Shown here in pieces: positions 1 to 10,736 of a DNA stretch of 64,000 nucleotides. Within the stretch, counting starts at the first letter, position 1. The number at the start of each line of letters is the position of its first letter. Position numbers and translations under genes: made by a program. This DNA is from Hibiscus mutabilis (lineage: Eukaryota; Streptophyta; Magnoliopsida; Malvales; Malvaceae): the NCBI GenBank assembly GCA_019671005.1, contig CM033747.1, positions 21,727,188-21,791,187 on the forward strand, written 5' to 3'. The notes beneath the pieces are model-generated. The model saw nothing but the letters and a program-made list of their open reading frames with translations. It was not told the DNA's origin and did no database searches.

Positions 1-55
1 CCATTTGTTATTATATTAACAATATTCACAAACCGGATAAAAATGAGTGATTACA
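1..55 (-). repeat. Start of the Ogre-1 3' LTR
   Basis: These 55 bases repeat 14702-14756 with only a few differences. On the - strand the LTR begins TGTAATCACTC at base 55, directly after a purine-rich tract. The rest of the LTR (about 3.3 kb if equal to its partner) lies to the left of the window. Confidence 0.9.
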
Positions 56-70
56 GTTGCCCTTCTTTGC
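56..70 (-). promoter_or_regulatory. Polypurine tract of Ogre-1
   Basis: The - strand reads GCAAAGAAGGGCAAC immediately before the LTR start. The + strand element Ogre-2 has the near-identical GCAAAGAGGGGCAGT before its 3' LTR at 30550. Plus-strand DNA synthesis of LTR elements is primed from this position. Confidence 0.8.
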
Positions 71-335
71 TTGTTCTTGTGAAACGAGAACAAAGCAAAT
101 ACCAAAAGCGCTCATTTTTATTCGACTTCCCTACTCACGACTTCAGAATCACGTGTTCTTCTAGAACTTTCCACTTTTCCTCGGCCGAATCTTTAGGCTC
201 GTAAGTTCTCCCTATATAGAACTTCTTCACCTTTGGTTCTTCTTTGAGATTCTAGAGTTAGGGCTCTTCCTATATGGAGCCTTTCACGGGGGGCTAAAAA
301 ACGTAGGCTTCTCCTTTATATAACCTTTATCTTCG

Positions 336-497
336 ATTTTTTCTTTTCTCTTTTTCTTTTTTCTCTTTTTTTTCCTTTTTTTCTTTTTTTCTTTTCCCTC
401 TTTTTCTGCTCATTTTTTTCCTTCTTTTTCTCTTTTTTTCTTCTTTTTCTCTTCTCTCTTTTTTCTAACTTTTTTTTCTTTCTCTCTATTTTTTTAC
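336..497. repeat. CT-rich low-complexity tract (purine-rich on the element's sense strand)
   Basis: Nearly pure T and C on the + strand, mostly CTTTTT and TTCTTTTT runs. It lies in the non-coding tail of Ogre-1 between the tandem array and the polypurine tract. Confidence 0.9.
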
Positions 498-534
498 AAG
501 GCTATTGATATCTGTGGACTCGCACTACTAAGGC

Positions 535-1745
535 TGCCGCATCATGCCTGAAGGACTTATCACCATGCTCGAAAGACTTACTGGTGGCCCGAAGGTCTTA
601 TCATCATGCCCGAAGGACTTACTGATAGCCCGAAGGACTTAACATCTGTCTTCACGCTACTCTGGCTACCGTCGTCTGGCCTCACGCTACTATGGCTACC
701 GCATCATGCCTGAAGGACTTACTGATGGCCCGAAGGACTTAACACCATGCTCGAAAGACTTAATGGTGGCCCGAAGGACTTAACGTCGTGCCCGAAAGAC
801 TTACTGATGACCCGAAGGATTTAACATCTGGCTTCACGATACTATGGCTATCATCGTCTGGCCTCACGCTACTATGGTTGCCGCATCATGCCCCGAAGGA
901 CTTACTGATGGCCTGAAGGACTTATCACCATGCTCGAAAGACTTAATGGTGGCCTGAATGACTTAACACCGTGCCCGAAGGACTTACCGATGACCCAAAG
1001 GATTTAACATCTAGCTTCACGCTACTATGGCTACCGTTATCTGGCCTCACGCTACTATGGCTGCCGCATTATGCCCGAAGGACTTACTTATGGCCCGGAG
1101 GACTTATCACCATGCTCGAAAGACTTAATGATGGCCCGAAGGACTTAACACCGTGCCCGAATGACTTACTGATGTCCTGAAGGATTTAACATCTGGCTTC
1201 ACTCTACTATGGCTACCGTCGTTTGGCCTCACGCTACTATGGTTGCCGCATCATGCCCGAAGGACTTACTGATGGCCTGAAGAACTTATCACCATGCTCG
1301 AAAGACTTAATGGTGGCCCGAAGGACTTACCGATGACCCGAAGGATTTAACATCTGGCTTTACGCTACTGCGGCTAACGTCGTCTGGCCTCACGCTACTA
1401 TGGCTACCGCATCATGCCTGAAGGACTTACTAATGGCCCGAAGGACTTATCACCATGCTTGAAAGACTTAATGGTGGCCCGAAGGACTTAACACCGTGCC
1501 TGAAGGACTTACCGATGACCCAAAGGATTTAACATATGGCTTCACGCTACTATGGCTACCGCTGTCTGGCCTCACGCTACTATGGCTGCCGCATCATGCC
1601 CGAAGGACTTACTGATGGCCCAAAGGACTTATCACCATGCTCGAAAGACTTAATGGTGGCCCGAAGGACTTAACACTGTGCCCGAAGGACTTACCGATGA
1701 CCTAAAGGATTTAACATCTGGCCTCACGCTGCTATGACTGCCGAT
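535..1745 (-). repeat. Hierarchical tandem array in the Ogre-1 3' tail, about 180-bp units
   Basis: The landmark CATCTGGCTTCACGCTACTA recurs near 634, 823, 1009, 1190, 1349, 1531 and 1708, giving spacings of roughly 159 to 189 bases and about seven units. Each unit holds several variants of a 20-21 base sub-repeat of the form GCCCGAAGGACTTACTGATG, plus two copies of a CTACTATGGCTACCG block. A diverged array with the same core (AAGTCCTTCGGGC on the + strand) lies in Ogre-2 at 28515-28990. Short open frames through the array only reflect its periodicity. Tandem repeats in the 3' region of Tat/Ogre elements are known and can seed satellite DNA. Confidence 0.9.
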
Positions 1746-1845
1746 CTTTTCTTTCTTTAGTAAATTCTTTGACAATTCTTCAAATACCTGTCTAAAAACA
1801 AGCAAAAATTGACATGCCTCTATGTATATGATGCATGCAATGTCG

Positions 1846-2195
1846 TGATTTCTTTTTCTTCTTTTTCTTTTCTTTTTTCTCTATTTTTTCTTCTCTCTTT
1901 TCTCTCTTTTACCTCTTTCTTCTTCTTTTCTTTTTATCATCATTTTCTCTCACTCTCTTTTCATTCTTTTTCTTATTTCTTCTCTTTTTTCTTCTCTTTT
2001 TCTGTTCTAAAGTCTTATGCTTTGGAAGGTTATTTCTCAGATTTCCTTTCTTCTCTTCTATTGTTGTATGCCCTTTGATCAGTTATTTATCTGATTCATG
2101 TCTTTTAACCCTTTCGCGATATAATTCTCACTCTATTTTTTTCTTTCCTTTTTACTTTTTTCTCTCTTTTTCTTTTTCTTTTTATTTTTAGACAT
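1846..2195. repeat. Long CT-rich tract in the Ogre-1 tail
   Basis: TTTTTCTTC-type sequence, broken around 2010-2130. Open frames here code almost only for Phe, Ser and Leu and are low-complexity artefacts. Confidence 0.85.
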
Positions 2196-2199
2196 ATTT

Positions 2200-3190
2200 T
2201 AAACTCCTATACCCTGAAAAGTCATTCTTCGAATTTCTTCGTTTCCTTTCTTTTTTGTAGTATGCTCAGTTTTGATCTTCATTTCTGTCAATTTTTGTTA
2301 AATGAGTACACGCTCTTGTTCTTTTGCACGAGCACTTGCCTTTCTTCTTCGGGGTCTCTGCCCACTTCACAAACAAACTCTATATCATGCATGTGCAGAG
2401 ATTCTTACCATTCTTCCTGTTCTGCATTGCCCCACTCGATCATGAGCTCGGCTACCTTCCAACTCCTTTGACCCAACATTCTGAGTATTTGTTAGTTTCG
2501 TCATCGGGGTGAGCAAAATGCTTCTATGTTCTGAACTTAATCTCAATCTTCTTGCTGCCTCTTGACGGGAACCATTTCTCGATCCCTATACTTTAATTCT
2601 TTGGAGACTCAAAGTTTACCTCTTACCGCCCTCGTATTTTGTAATCTCATTCTCGTCCTGGTTCGTCCTTCATTTTCTTGAACCAACCAAGGCATCATGG
2701 CTGAAACTCGCTTCTTGTTCTTGAGTTGTCTGACTCATATGCTCTTGTCATCATCTTCATCCTATACATTGTGGGGTCGTTTTTGGTTAGGTGCTCCAAT
2801 AATATCCGCAACCTTGTGTTCTGGATATTATCTCTGAAGTAATACATGGAAATATTTGTTGCTTTAACTTGTCAATTTGTTGATTGGCATTCCACTGAAG
2901 GGTATCATTTAGATTAACATACAAAATCTTGAAATCACAGAATAGGAGCTCTGGATATCAAGTGCAAGAGCGTCTTAGATTCAACCATTCAGTAATTCAA
3001 GGCTGTGAAATCTTCCCAGGTGACTTGGTTTATCCTCATGATTACCGCGCTGCTGCAGAATACTACTCTTTCTCAATTCTCATCATCTGCTCCACCCCCA
3101 AAAAGGGTGGGCTTGTATGACCACTCGAGCGTGGAAATATTACTCTAAGAATAGAGTTCTAGGTGGTGCAAGTTTTAATTTTACCTATGC
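2200..3190 (-). other. Ogre-1 3' non-coding tail, central part
   Basis: No gene is seen. The stretch around 2880-3120 aligns on the - strand with Ogre-2 near 27340-27500: both contain an ATTGAATCTAAG-like string followed by GCACTTGATATCCAG. This supports one element family and shows that the tail is conserved without coding capacity. Confidence 0.6.
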
Positions 3191-3194
3191 TATC

Positions 3195-3325
3195 GTTTAT
3201 TTTTCTCTCTTTTCTTTTCTTTTTCTTTCTTCTCCTTTTTCTTTTTCCCCTTTTTCTTCCTTTTCTCTTTTTCTTTTATCTTTTCTTCTTTTTCCTCTTC
3301 TTTTTCTTTTTTTACGCTTTTATCA
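3195..3325. repeat. CT-rich tract in the Ogre-1 tail
   Basis: Runs of TTTCTTTTTC on the + strand. It is one of four such tracts downstream of gag in Ogre-1. Confidence 0.85.
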
Positions 3326-3559
3326 TTATTTGAGGAAATCAATTTGACACATTTGTCTTGAGGACAACGATGGAGCAAACAACATTGCCCCAAGTTACTT
3401 GGCATAGTCACGATTTGAAAATATTACCATCACTAATGAAGCTAAGGTTTATTGAATCGGATGGTGTATTGGCACCTTATCACTTCAGCGGAGTGCCCCA
3501 AAATTCCCACACTCTTATCCAAACAAGCCTATTACGAGGTTTCGAACATAGGAGTGCTT

Positions 3560-3662
3560 TTTATTATTCTTTTCTCTTTCTTTTTTTTCTTTCTTTATTT
3601 TTCTTCCTTTTTTTCTCTTCTTTTTTTCCTTCAATTCTTCCCTTTTTTAATTCTTATTTTTA
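3560..3662. repeat. CT-rich tract shortly downstream of Ogre-1 gag
   Basis: TTTTTTCTTTC-type sequence. Ogre-2 has the complementary GAAAAAGAAA tract at about the same distance after its gag (26945-27065). Confidence 0.85.
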
Positions 3663-4039
3663 ATTCTTTACTACCTAGAAGATTATGCCTAGAGTTTCAA
3701 TTTCAAGCAACTCTACATGGTTGACATTCGGAGCTTTTTCGTCCTTGAACATCATCGAAAGAGTAGTAATCTTGTTTTGCTGACCGGAGTCTGGTAGGGA
3801 AGATCACACCTCATCGTTGTCACAACATCCATCTAATGTCACATATTGCAATTGATATCCAGTGTCCTACAACGACGAGAAAATATACATCTATGTGCTT
3901 TCAAGAACATTGTATGTTAAGCGAAATGTGTTCTTCATTGGAATAAAAATCAACAAACATGCCCCTTCACAAAAGATCTTTACCACATGTGGGCCACAAG
4001 TAGTAAAGTTGATTCCTTGTATTACTTCAGGAAAGTCTT

Positions 4040-4147
4040 TTAATGTAGAGACATCTCTGGCTTCCTCATCACTATGCAGACTTGCCCCTCATCCTTGGTC
4101 CTCCACTGCTGGATCAGCTCTTGTGTCAAGGTCCCATCATTAATCAG
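4040..4147 (-). pseudogene. C-terminal end of Ogre-1 gag, separated by the insertion
   Basis: On the - strand the frame leaves the ATCAG target site and reads about 35 codons, including a TLTQELIQQW segment, to a TAA at 4042-4040. Ogre-2 gag has LTQELVHQW at the same place after its zinc-knuckle-like region, which shows that this short piece is the displaced gag end. The upstream part ends at 8092. Confidence 0.8.
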
Positions 4148-5676
4148 TGATAAGTGTTCAAAAGTACTATTTTTATTACCCTTTTCACTCATATTATTGT
4201 TATACTTAAGCTCATATTAGTTGCATAATTAGTCATTCATGCATTAATTCATGTTTCTTTCCACCGTTGAGCTTGATTACATAACTTGGTGATTTTTGTG
4301 GAAAAAGATGCTGCTTTGGAGTGCTTTTGTGTGTGTGCAGAATCACTTGCCTAAACAAGGCTGGAACCAGTTGCCAGGGCAATGCATGAATGAGATGCCA
4401 AGCTAGTTGCCAGGGCAATGCATGAAGGAGATGCTGAGCTAGTTGCCAGGGCAATTTTCGACAAGGAATAAGATGATATGGTAGTCGAAATTGATGACTA
4501 GATAAGCCCAAGATGACGTGTAGCAAAGTTAAATCCCAAAGGAGTTTGATTTTCATGAAGAGGTTAAAGAGAAATTAAATCCCAAGAAGATAGGAGAAGT
4601 TCTAGAAGGAATTTAAATATAATAAAGAATTATATCCTTTAAAGATAATTTAATTCCAACTTAACTTCCTCCTCAAAAAAAGACTTTGACCTAGCCCTAT
4701 AAATTGAAGGCCATGCCGTCAACTCCAAGGAGAGAGAGAGGAGAGAATTTTCGACAAGATCAAGGGCAAGGGAGATTTCGACAAAGCTCCATCCATTCTT
4801 CATCTTTTTCTTTCTTGTTCAATTAGGTTTATGCTACGAATTCTTTATCTTGTGTTTCTTTGGAACCTAGCAATGAACTAAATCTATTTGGCTTAGGTTG
4901 TTGTGTTTTGTGGTTGTGAGAAACAATTGGATTTTGTTTAGGTAATAAGAGTTTGCACTTTCAATTCAAGGTTTACTCATTCTTGGTTCTTATTCTTGTT
5001 TGCGAGTGAATTGGCAGAGGATCTCGTAACTTCATCTATTTATCTAATATCGGGAGAGTTAGATTCAAGAAATGAATGAGTAAGGTCTTTATTCAATCTA
5101 TTGATGGTGAAGATTAATTCAGCTTAGGAATAAGTTAAGGATTTCAACGTCTAAGAGGAGGGCAAGATTGGTCATTGTTCACCCTTGATTCACGCAGGGA
5201 TGTATTATAAAGGCAAGCATAAGTAGCTAGAGTTTCGACTTAGGGATAAGAAGAAACCATTGAAGAACGCTCCACCGAACCTTGAAGTTGCTGCCCAGCC
5301 GCCCAAGTAGTTGCCCAGCTAGTCGCCCAGGCAACCATCGATTAGTTGCCAAGGCAACCCCGCTGTTCAAGTTGCCGCGGCAACTGAGTTTCCCTTGCAC
5401 TCTTTTACCAAGACGATCCAATCGGCTATCACTCTTCAACTCACGATAACCTGGCCTATTCTCTCTCATTTGATTACTTCTTCTTTTACTTATTTGCTTT
5501 CAAGTTTAGTTGTTAGTTAAACTCCTATAATCTTTTACTTGTGCTTTTTTTACTTTTTATAGTGCAAGAGATTAGATTCTTGAAGTGGCACCAATCCTTG
5601 TGGAGACGATATCTTTTATACTATAACTTGCGACGTGTACACTTGCACAATTACGGAGCACTTATTACGCGCAACA
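4148..5676 (+). repeat. 5' LTR of the Athila-derived element
   Basis: TG...CA ends. A TATAAAT box lies at 4698-4704, preceded by a repeated AGTTGCCAGGGCAATGCATG motif (4367-4455) and followed downstream by GTTGCCCAGC-like repeats near 5290-5385. It keeps a segment of about 46 bases (near 5199-5245) that the 3' LTR has lost. Confidence 0.93.
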
Positions 5677-5678
5677 AG

Positions 5679-5703
5679 TTTTTGCCGCCGTTGCCGGGGA
5701 TTG
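5679..5703 (+). promoter_or_regulatory. Primer binding site, tRNA-Asp type
   Basis: GCCGCCGTTGCCGGGGATTG lies three bases or so inside the 5' LTR. It matches the complement of the plant tRNA-Asp 3' end (TGGCGCCGTTGCCGGGGA) with one change. Athila elements commonly use this tRNA. Confidence 0.8.
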
Positions 5704-5795
5704 GCAATAGCAACTTTGTTTTTATTTTCTTGCACTTTTTATTTTTCTTGTTTAAAGATTCAAAGGGTTAACAAACTTTGGTTTTGCATTGATAT

Positions 5796-5970
5796 ATGAC
5801 CAGGGCGAGACCGATTACACCAGAATATCCCTTTGATCCAGAAATCGAATGAACCTTGCAAAGACTTAGATGAAGGTTAAGAGTAGCAGTGGCTAATCAA
5901 GACGGCAATATGAATCAAGATGTTCCAGCTGGAGGAGGAGTGATTCTTGGACGAAACAGAACTATTCGAT
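5796..5970 (+). pseudogene. Athila gag N-terminal stub
   Basis: From the ATG at 5796 the frame reads MTRARPITPEYPFDPEIE and then a stop, with a further stop soon after; the rest is degenerate. This opening (arginine-rich start, then a PxxYPFDPEIE stretch) is the usual beginning of Athila gag. About 55 codons are recognisable. It shows that the element arose by deletion of most of gag and all of pol from an Athila ancestor. It cannot give a working protein. Confidence 0.75.
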
Positions 5971-6585
5971 AGAACTTTTTATTCTAGGATAAACATGGAA
6001 ACACTTAGAATCATACTATGATGCTAAACTTGATGAAACACTGTTGTGACTTGATTGATTTAAGGAATTCTAGCGAACTTAGGTTGATAGTTAAAAAGTT
6101 GGGGGATTAGAATAAAAATTGGATGAATGCTAGAGGTGCCCGAAATTGGCTTTAGTATGTGCTAAAAAACTGATCGCTAGAGGTGCCTGAAATTGGCTCT
6201 AGTATGTGCTAAAAATTGATCGCTAGAGGTGCCCGAAACCGGCTCTAGTCGAATAAATTAATTAATTTAAGAAAATTAAAAACAAAACACTAGAGGTGCC
6301 CGAAATCGGCTCTAGTTAAAACATGTTAAAAGAACCCAATGAAGTAATTTGAAAACCTCTTGTTTGCATAGAATCCGAAAAATCAACTTGCAAACAACTC
6401 CGCACACACTCACAAGCATTATAGTTTTATTCCGAGTAACTTGTAAGTTTTCCGAAAAATGAAAAGCCAATCATACTTTGTGCCCGGGTTCTGAGAATTG
6501 AAATCAAGTTCAAAGCTAAGTTTGTGAAAATTGAAGTCTTGGCGGGTAATTATTAGTTTGCATTGCTTGAGGACAAGCAATAGTT
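5971..6585 (+). repeat. Interior of the Athila-derived element with a short CTAGAGGTGCCCGAAA repeat
   Basis: No coding potential. The motif GCTAGAGGTGCCCGAAATTGGCTC recurs four times near 6129, 6176, 6221 and 6291, each copy followed by an A/T-rich spacer. No function is known. Confidence 0.75.
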
Positions 6586-6586
6586 C

Positions 6587-6599
6587 GAGTTTGGGGGTG
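6587..6599 (+). promoter_or_regulatory. Polypurine tract of the Athila-derived element
   Basis: GAGTTTGGGGGTG directly precedes the 3' LTR start TGATAA. The upstream GAGGACAAGCAA is typical of Athila 3' ends. Confidence 0.85.
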
Positions 6600-8087
6600 T
6601 GATAAATGTTCAAAAGTACTATTTTTATTACCCTTTTCGCTCATATTATTGTTAGACTTAGGCTCATATTAGTTGCATAATTAGTCATTCATGCATTAAT
6701 TCATGTTTCTTTCCACCGTTGAGCTTGATTACATAACTTGGTGATTTTTGTGGAAAAAGATGCTGCTTTGGTGTGCTTTTGTGTGTGTGCAGAATCACTT
6801 GCCTAATCAAGGTTGGAACCAGTTGCCAGGGCAATGCATGAATGAGATGTTGAGCTAGTTGCCAGGGCAATGCATGAAGGAGATGTCGAGCTAGTTACCA
6901 TGGCAGTTTTTGACAAGGAATAAGATGATATGGTAGTCGAAATTGATGACTAGATAAGCCCAAGATGACGTGGAGCAAAGTTAAATCCCAAAGGAGTTTG
7001 ATTTCCATGAAGAGGTTAAAGAGAAATTAAATCCCAAGAAGATAGGAGAAGTTCTAGAAGGAATTTAAATATAATAAAGAATTATATCCTTTAAAGATAA
7101 TTTAATTCCAACTTAACTTCCTCCTCAAAAAAAGACTTTGACCTAGCCCTATAAATTGAAGGCCATGTCGTCAACTCCAAGGAGAGAGAGAGAGGAGAGA
7201 ATTTTCGACAAGATCAAGGGCAAGGGAGATTTCGACAAAGCTCCATCCATTCTTCATCTTTTTCTTTCTTGTTCAATTAGGTTTATGCTAGGAATTCTTT
7301 ATCTTGTGTTTCTTTGGAACCTAGCCATGAACTAAATCTATTTGGCTTAGGTTGTTGTGTTTTGTGGTTGTGAGAAACAATTGGATTTTGTTTAGGTAAT
7401 AAGAGTTTGCACTTTCAATTCAAGGTTTACTCATTCTTGGTTCTTATTCTTGTTTGCGAGTGAATTGGGAGAGGATCTCGTAACTTCATCTATTTATCTA
7501 ATATCGGGAGAGTTAGATTCAAGAAACAAATGAGTATGGTCTTTATTCAATCTATTGATGGTGAAGATTAATCCGGCTTAGGAATAAGTTAAGGATTTCA
7601 ACGGCTAAGAAGAGTGCAAGATTGGTTGTTGTTCACCCTTGATTCACGCAGGAATAAGAAGAGACCATTGAAGAACGCTCCGTCGAACCTTGAAGTTGCT
7701 GCCCAGCCGCCCAAGTAGTTGCCCAGCTAGTCTCCCAGGCAACCATCAATTAGTTGCCAAGGCAACCCCGCTGTGCAAGTTGCCACGGTAACTGAGTTTC
7801 CCTTGCACTCTTTTACCAAGACGATCCAATCGGCTATCACTCCTCAACTCACGATAACCTGGCCTATTCTCTCTCATTTGATTACTTCTTCTTTTACTTA
7901 TTTGCTTTCTAGTTTAGTTGTTAGTTAAACTCCTATAATCTTCTACTTGCGTTTTTTTTTTTACTTTTTACAGTGTAAGAGATTAGATTCTTGAAGTGGC
8001 ACCAATCCCTGTGGAGACGATATCTTTTATACTATAACTTGCGACGTGTACACTTGCACAATTGCAGAGCACTTATTACGCGCAACA
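6600..8087 (+). repeat. 3' LTR of the Athila-derived element
   Basis: Same ends as the 5' LTR; TATAAAT at 7150-7156. About 46 bases are missing near 7651 relative to the 5' LTR and to the copy at 63289. The lost segment is bounded by the short direct repeat AGGGAT, so slippage or microhomology deletion is likely. Confidence 0.93.
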
Positions 8088-8091
8088 ATCA

Positions 8092-9097
8092 GCTTCTTGA
8101 TCTCCTCCAATAAAGGTCTACATTTTCTGGTGGGATACCCCGGTGCCCCCATATGGAATTCGCATGTGCTACTCGAGTCAAAACTATGGGCAGATGGATC
8201 AGGTGCAATCTTCATCGGTCTAGGAGCAAGATAGTGACCCCCTACCAAATGAGGCCATATGTTTGAGATGGATGCTACGAACAATTCCAAATTTGCGCTC
8301 GTTCGAGGAAGTTTTCTTGATGACCCCGAGGTGTCAGTCTGTCTTCTTCTTTTATGGCCACGCGAACCCTAAAGATGACACTCATTTACCTCTCCGTCTT
8401 TATCTATCTTATCTTCGATTCGGTCCTTGGACTTAGACCCCAATTTTCCTTCTTTGATTGCATATTCTATCCTCTCTCGAATCGTCGTGAAATCTTCGAA
8501 TTTGTTTCTCAATTTCTCTAACATCACATCGAAGAAAGGAGAGGGAAGCATTGCATGGAACAAGGGAGTCAACTCTTCTTCTTCTATAGGAGGTTGGACT
8601 TGGGTCGCCAAACATCGCCACCTTAGTGCATATTCCCTGAAGCTTTCATTTGGTCTCATTTTCTCATTCTGAAGAAACTGACGACAGGGCGCTAAATCTA
8701 AAGCATATATTTATTGACTCAAGAAGGCATTAGCAAGGTCACCCCATGACCTAACTTTGTTTCTGTTCAAACAGTTATACCATACTGCTGCAGGTCCCGT
8801 CAGGCTATCGTGGAAGTAGTGGATCAACAACTCTTCATTCTTCATGTATCCCTCCATTTTTCTACAAAACATGGTCAAGTGAATCTTCAGGCAGCTAGTT
8901 TCGTCATATTGCGCAAATCTGGGAACCTTGAAATCTGGAGGAATGACCAAATCAGGAACTAGGCAGAGTTCCTTCGTATTGAAAACATTTATCTTTTCTT
9001 TCTTTTTCAACTCTTTCTCGATTCTTTCTTCTAGCTGTTCAAGCCTCGAATCTTTAGTTTGTTCAATTTTCCAACTAATTCTGCCATCAAACCCCAT
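8092..9097 (-). pseudogene. Ogre/Tat-type gag, main part
   Basis: Capsid-like retroelement protein. From the ATG at 9097 (MGFDGRISWK) it opens with a short Lys/Glu-rich helix, then IPPDFKVPRF, a CRKMEGYMKNEELLIHYF segment and a SLTGPAAVWYN motif, which is the core of plant Ty3 gag of this lineage. The frame meets an in-phase stop at 8711 (codon 129) and goes on through ESFREYALRWR and LATQVQPPIEEEE. A second stop at 8369 follows. The last part has CEFHMGAPGYPTRKC, a zinc-knuckle-like Cys-X2-His motif. The frame is cut at the ATCAG site and finishes at 4147-4040. The near match to Ogre-2 gag (25383-26465) supports the reading. Confidence 0.88.
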
Positions 9098-9266
9098 GTA
9101 TTAAATGATGAAGTGCCATGCGATGATAAAACTATTAAATAATGTAAAGGACGTGATGTAAATGCAATGCATGAATGCAATAAGGCATCGATTCCGCAAG
9201 TGATTTGTCCCTATAGGACATCTTTCATTCAAACCAAAAGGTTTTATTACATCCGATATTAGGGGT

Positions 9267-10736
9267 TTACAGATAGCGGTGAGCCCTAGCACCTAATTTC
9301 TTAACCTCGTTCAATAGCCCCATCAACTTTTCTTTGCGATCCAACGCTGGATCCATATTTTAGCTTATCGGAGCTGCTGCATCAGCTAAATCTGCTACCT
9401 ATTGAGCTACTTGTCAGGCTTGAGTCATAACGATCTTCATGTCTCGGTCTTTCTCATGTATTGTCTACTCGGCCTTTTGTAGCTTGACGGTCACTGCCTC
9501 AGCACGAATCTCGCTGGTACGTAAAGAAGTCTTGAGCCTCGCTATCTGTTCTTTGAGTGATGTGTTTTCCATTTGAAAGGCTTGTGATTCCTCTCTTTCC
9601 TACTGCAAACTTGATTTCAGGATATCGTCCATGGCCAGATTGTTTTCCAACTCACTTTGGAGAACGTCGCGTTGGCTCTCAGCTTCTTTCATCTTCAGTG
9701 ACAATGATTTAGCTTTATTTTTACCAGTTTTGCATTTCTGCCTCCAACATTCTAAATCGTTCCTCAACCGAATCATACCATTAATCCACTCTTCAGCGGT
9801 GTCACCCAGACCGACATTCTTGAATTCAAAGTGCAGCTTCTGGTACTCGTCTTGTATGCTCTTCAATTTCATGCTCAGATCGTGCCTCTCATGCTCGAGC
9901 TGGTCGTAGTTGCATTCAAGTTCATCTTCTGAGACGCTTTTATTCTTGATTCCTGAATTTATCTCGCTTGAGTGACCTACTTCTGTGTTACCCGAACCTT
10001 GGGCTGGGCCTTGACCCTCCTTCGACTTTTCCCCTCGGGCAACGGCTGGCTCGCTGTAGAATCGGGGTTGTCCATCTTCGAAACCCAAAACTCCCATTCT
10101 GATAAGATCTTGAACTCTGTCCTTTAGGGCTCTACAATTCTCAGTGTGATGACTCGAATCGCCTATGTGGTAGCTGCACCAGAAACGACTATTGTAACCC
10201 TTCGGATAAGGAGGCCTCTTTGGTACAGACTTCACCGTATGATAAGGCTCCTTTCGACAAGCAACGGAAGTAGCTCGGTGTATCTCATGGGTAGGATAAT
10301 GCCTTCTGATGTCATTAGATTCTCGAGCTTCCCCTGGTCTTGCTTCTGTTCCCCTGGTATCTACCCCAGATATGCCGCTTGTCTGTTTCTTGAGATTGAT
10401 CACAAAGGGATTCGATTTGTCATATTTAACGGTGTTGTCTGTCTTGACATTCTGACCATTCCGTTCCATATTCTAATCCTTGATCGATTCTTTTCTGAGT
10501 TCGACAGGCTGCTTGCCTTTCATCATAGCATTCATCTGGTCTATCATCTCGGCCATTTGCTTCTTTAATTCTTGTACTTTATCTCGTTTATTACCAGAAC
10601 TGACACTGCTTACCGAATCTATTCTGAAGTCCCTGAACGATTCTTCTTCTGCTGTCCCTGGCCTTGTCTCGGGATGGAACTCTGGAACTGGACCCCCTTT
10701 CTTTAGGTCAAAGAACCTTTGGTCCATCATGAACAA
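9267..10736 (-). pseudogene. Ogre-like ORF1: coiled-coil protein upstream of gag with a second zinc-knuckle-like motif
   Basis: A single phase of 490 codons from the ATG at 10736 (MFMMDQRFFDLK) to TAA at 9269-9267. It is broken by several in-phase stops: one just before 10469, one at 9600 and several near 9280-9450. The N-terminal part has a charged helix (KVQELKKQMAEMIDQMNAMM). The middle has FWCSYHIGDSSHHTENC, then RALKDRVQDLIRMG, like the Cys/His motif and tail of gag. The C-terminal third is a long heptad-like coiled coil (DELECNYDQLEHERHDL onward). Known Ogre elements carry an extra ORF before gag with no proven function. The spacing to gag is 169 bases. Confidence 0.78.

Larger units (their letters stand above)
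4148..8087 (+). mobile_element. Non-autonomous Athila-derived LTR element (large LTRs, 0.92-kb interior) in Ogre-1 gag
   Basis: LTRs 4148-5676 (1529 bp) and 6600-8087 (1488 bp) begin TGATAA and end GCAACA. The target duplication ATCAG is perfect (4143-4147 and 8088-8092). A tRNA-Asp-type primer site follows the 5' LTR, and an Athila-style end (GAGGACAAGCAA, then GTTTGGGGGTG) precedes the 3' LTR. The interior has only a stub of Athila gag and no pol, so enzymes must have come from an autonomous relative. The large LTRs with a small interior fit the LARD-like class. Another LTR of the family enters the window at 63289 on the - strand. Confidence 0.93.

Noticed and set aside
971..1180. Small open frame in the tandem array
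   Set aside because: Its protein just repeats the array period.
1809..2191. Two overlapping open frames rich in Phe, Ser and Leu
   Set aside because: They follow a CT-rich low-complexity tract in a retrotransposon tail; no domain and no codon pattern.
3117..3724. Open frames on both strands around CT-rich tracts
   Set aside because: Low-complexity translations only (Lys/Glu repeats on one strand, Phe/Ser on the other).
4367..4455. Spaced direct repeats as a CRISPR array
   Set aside because: They are short LTR-internal repeats in a plant genome, with irregular units and no cas genes.
8046..8672. + strand frames opposite gag
   Set aside because: Shadows of the - strand gag, which has recognisable motifs.
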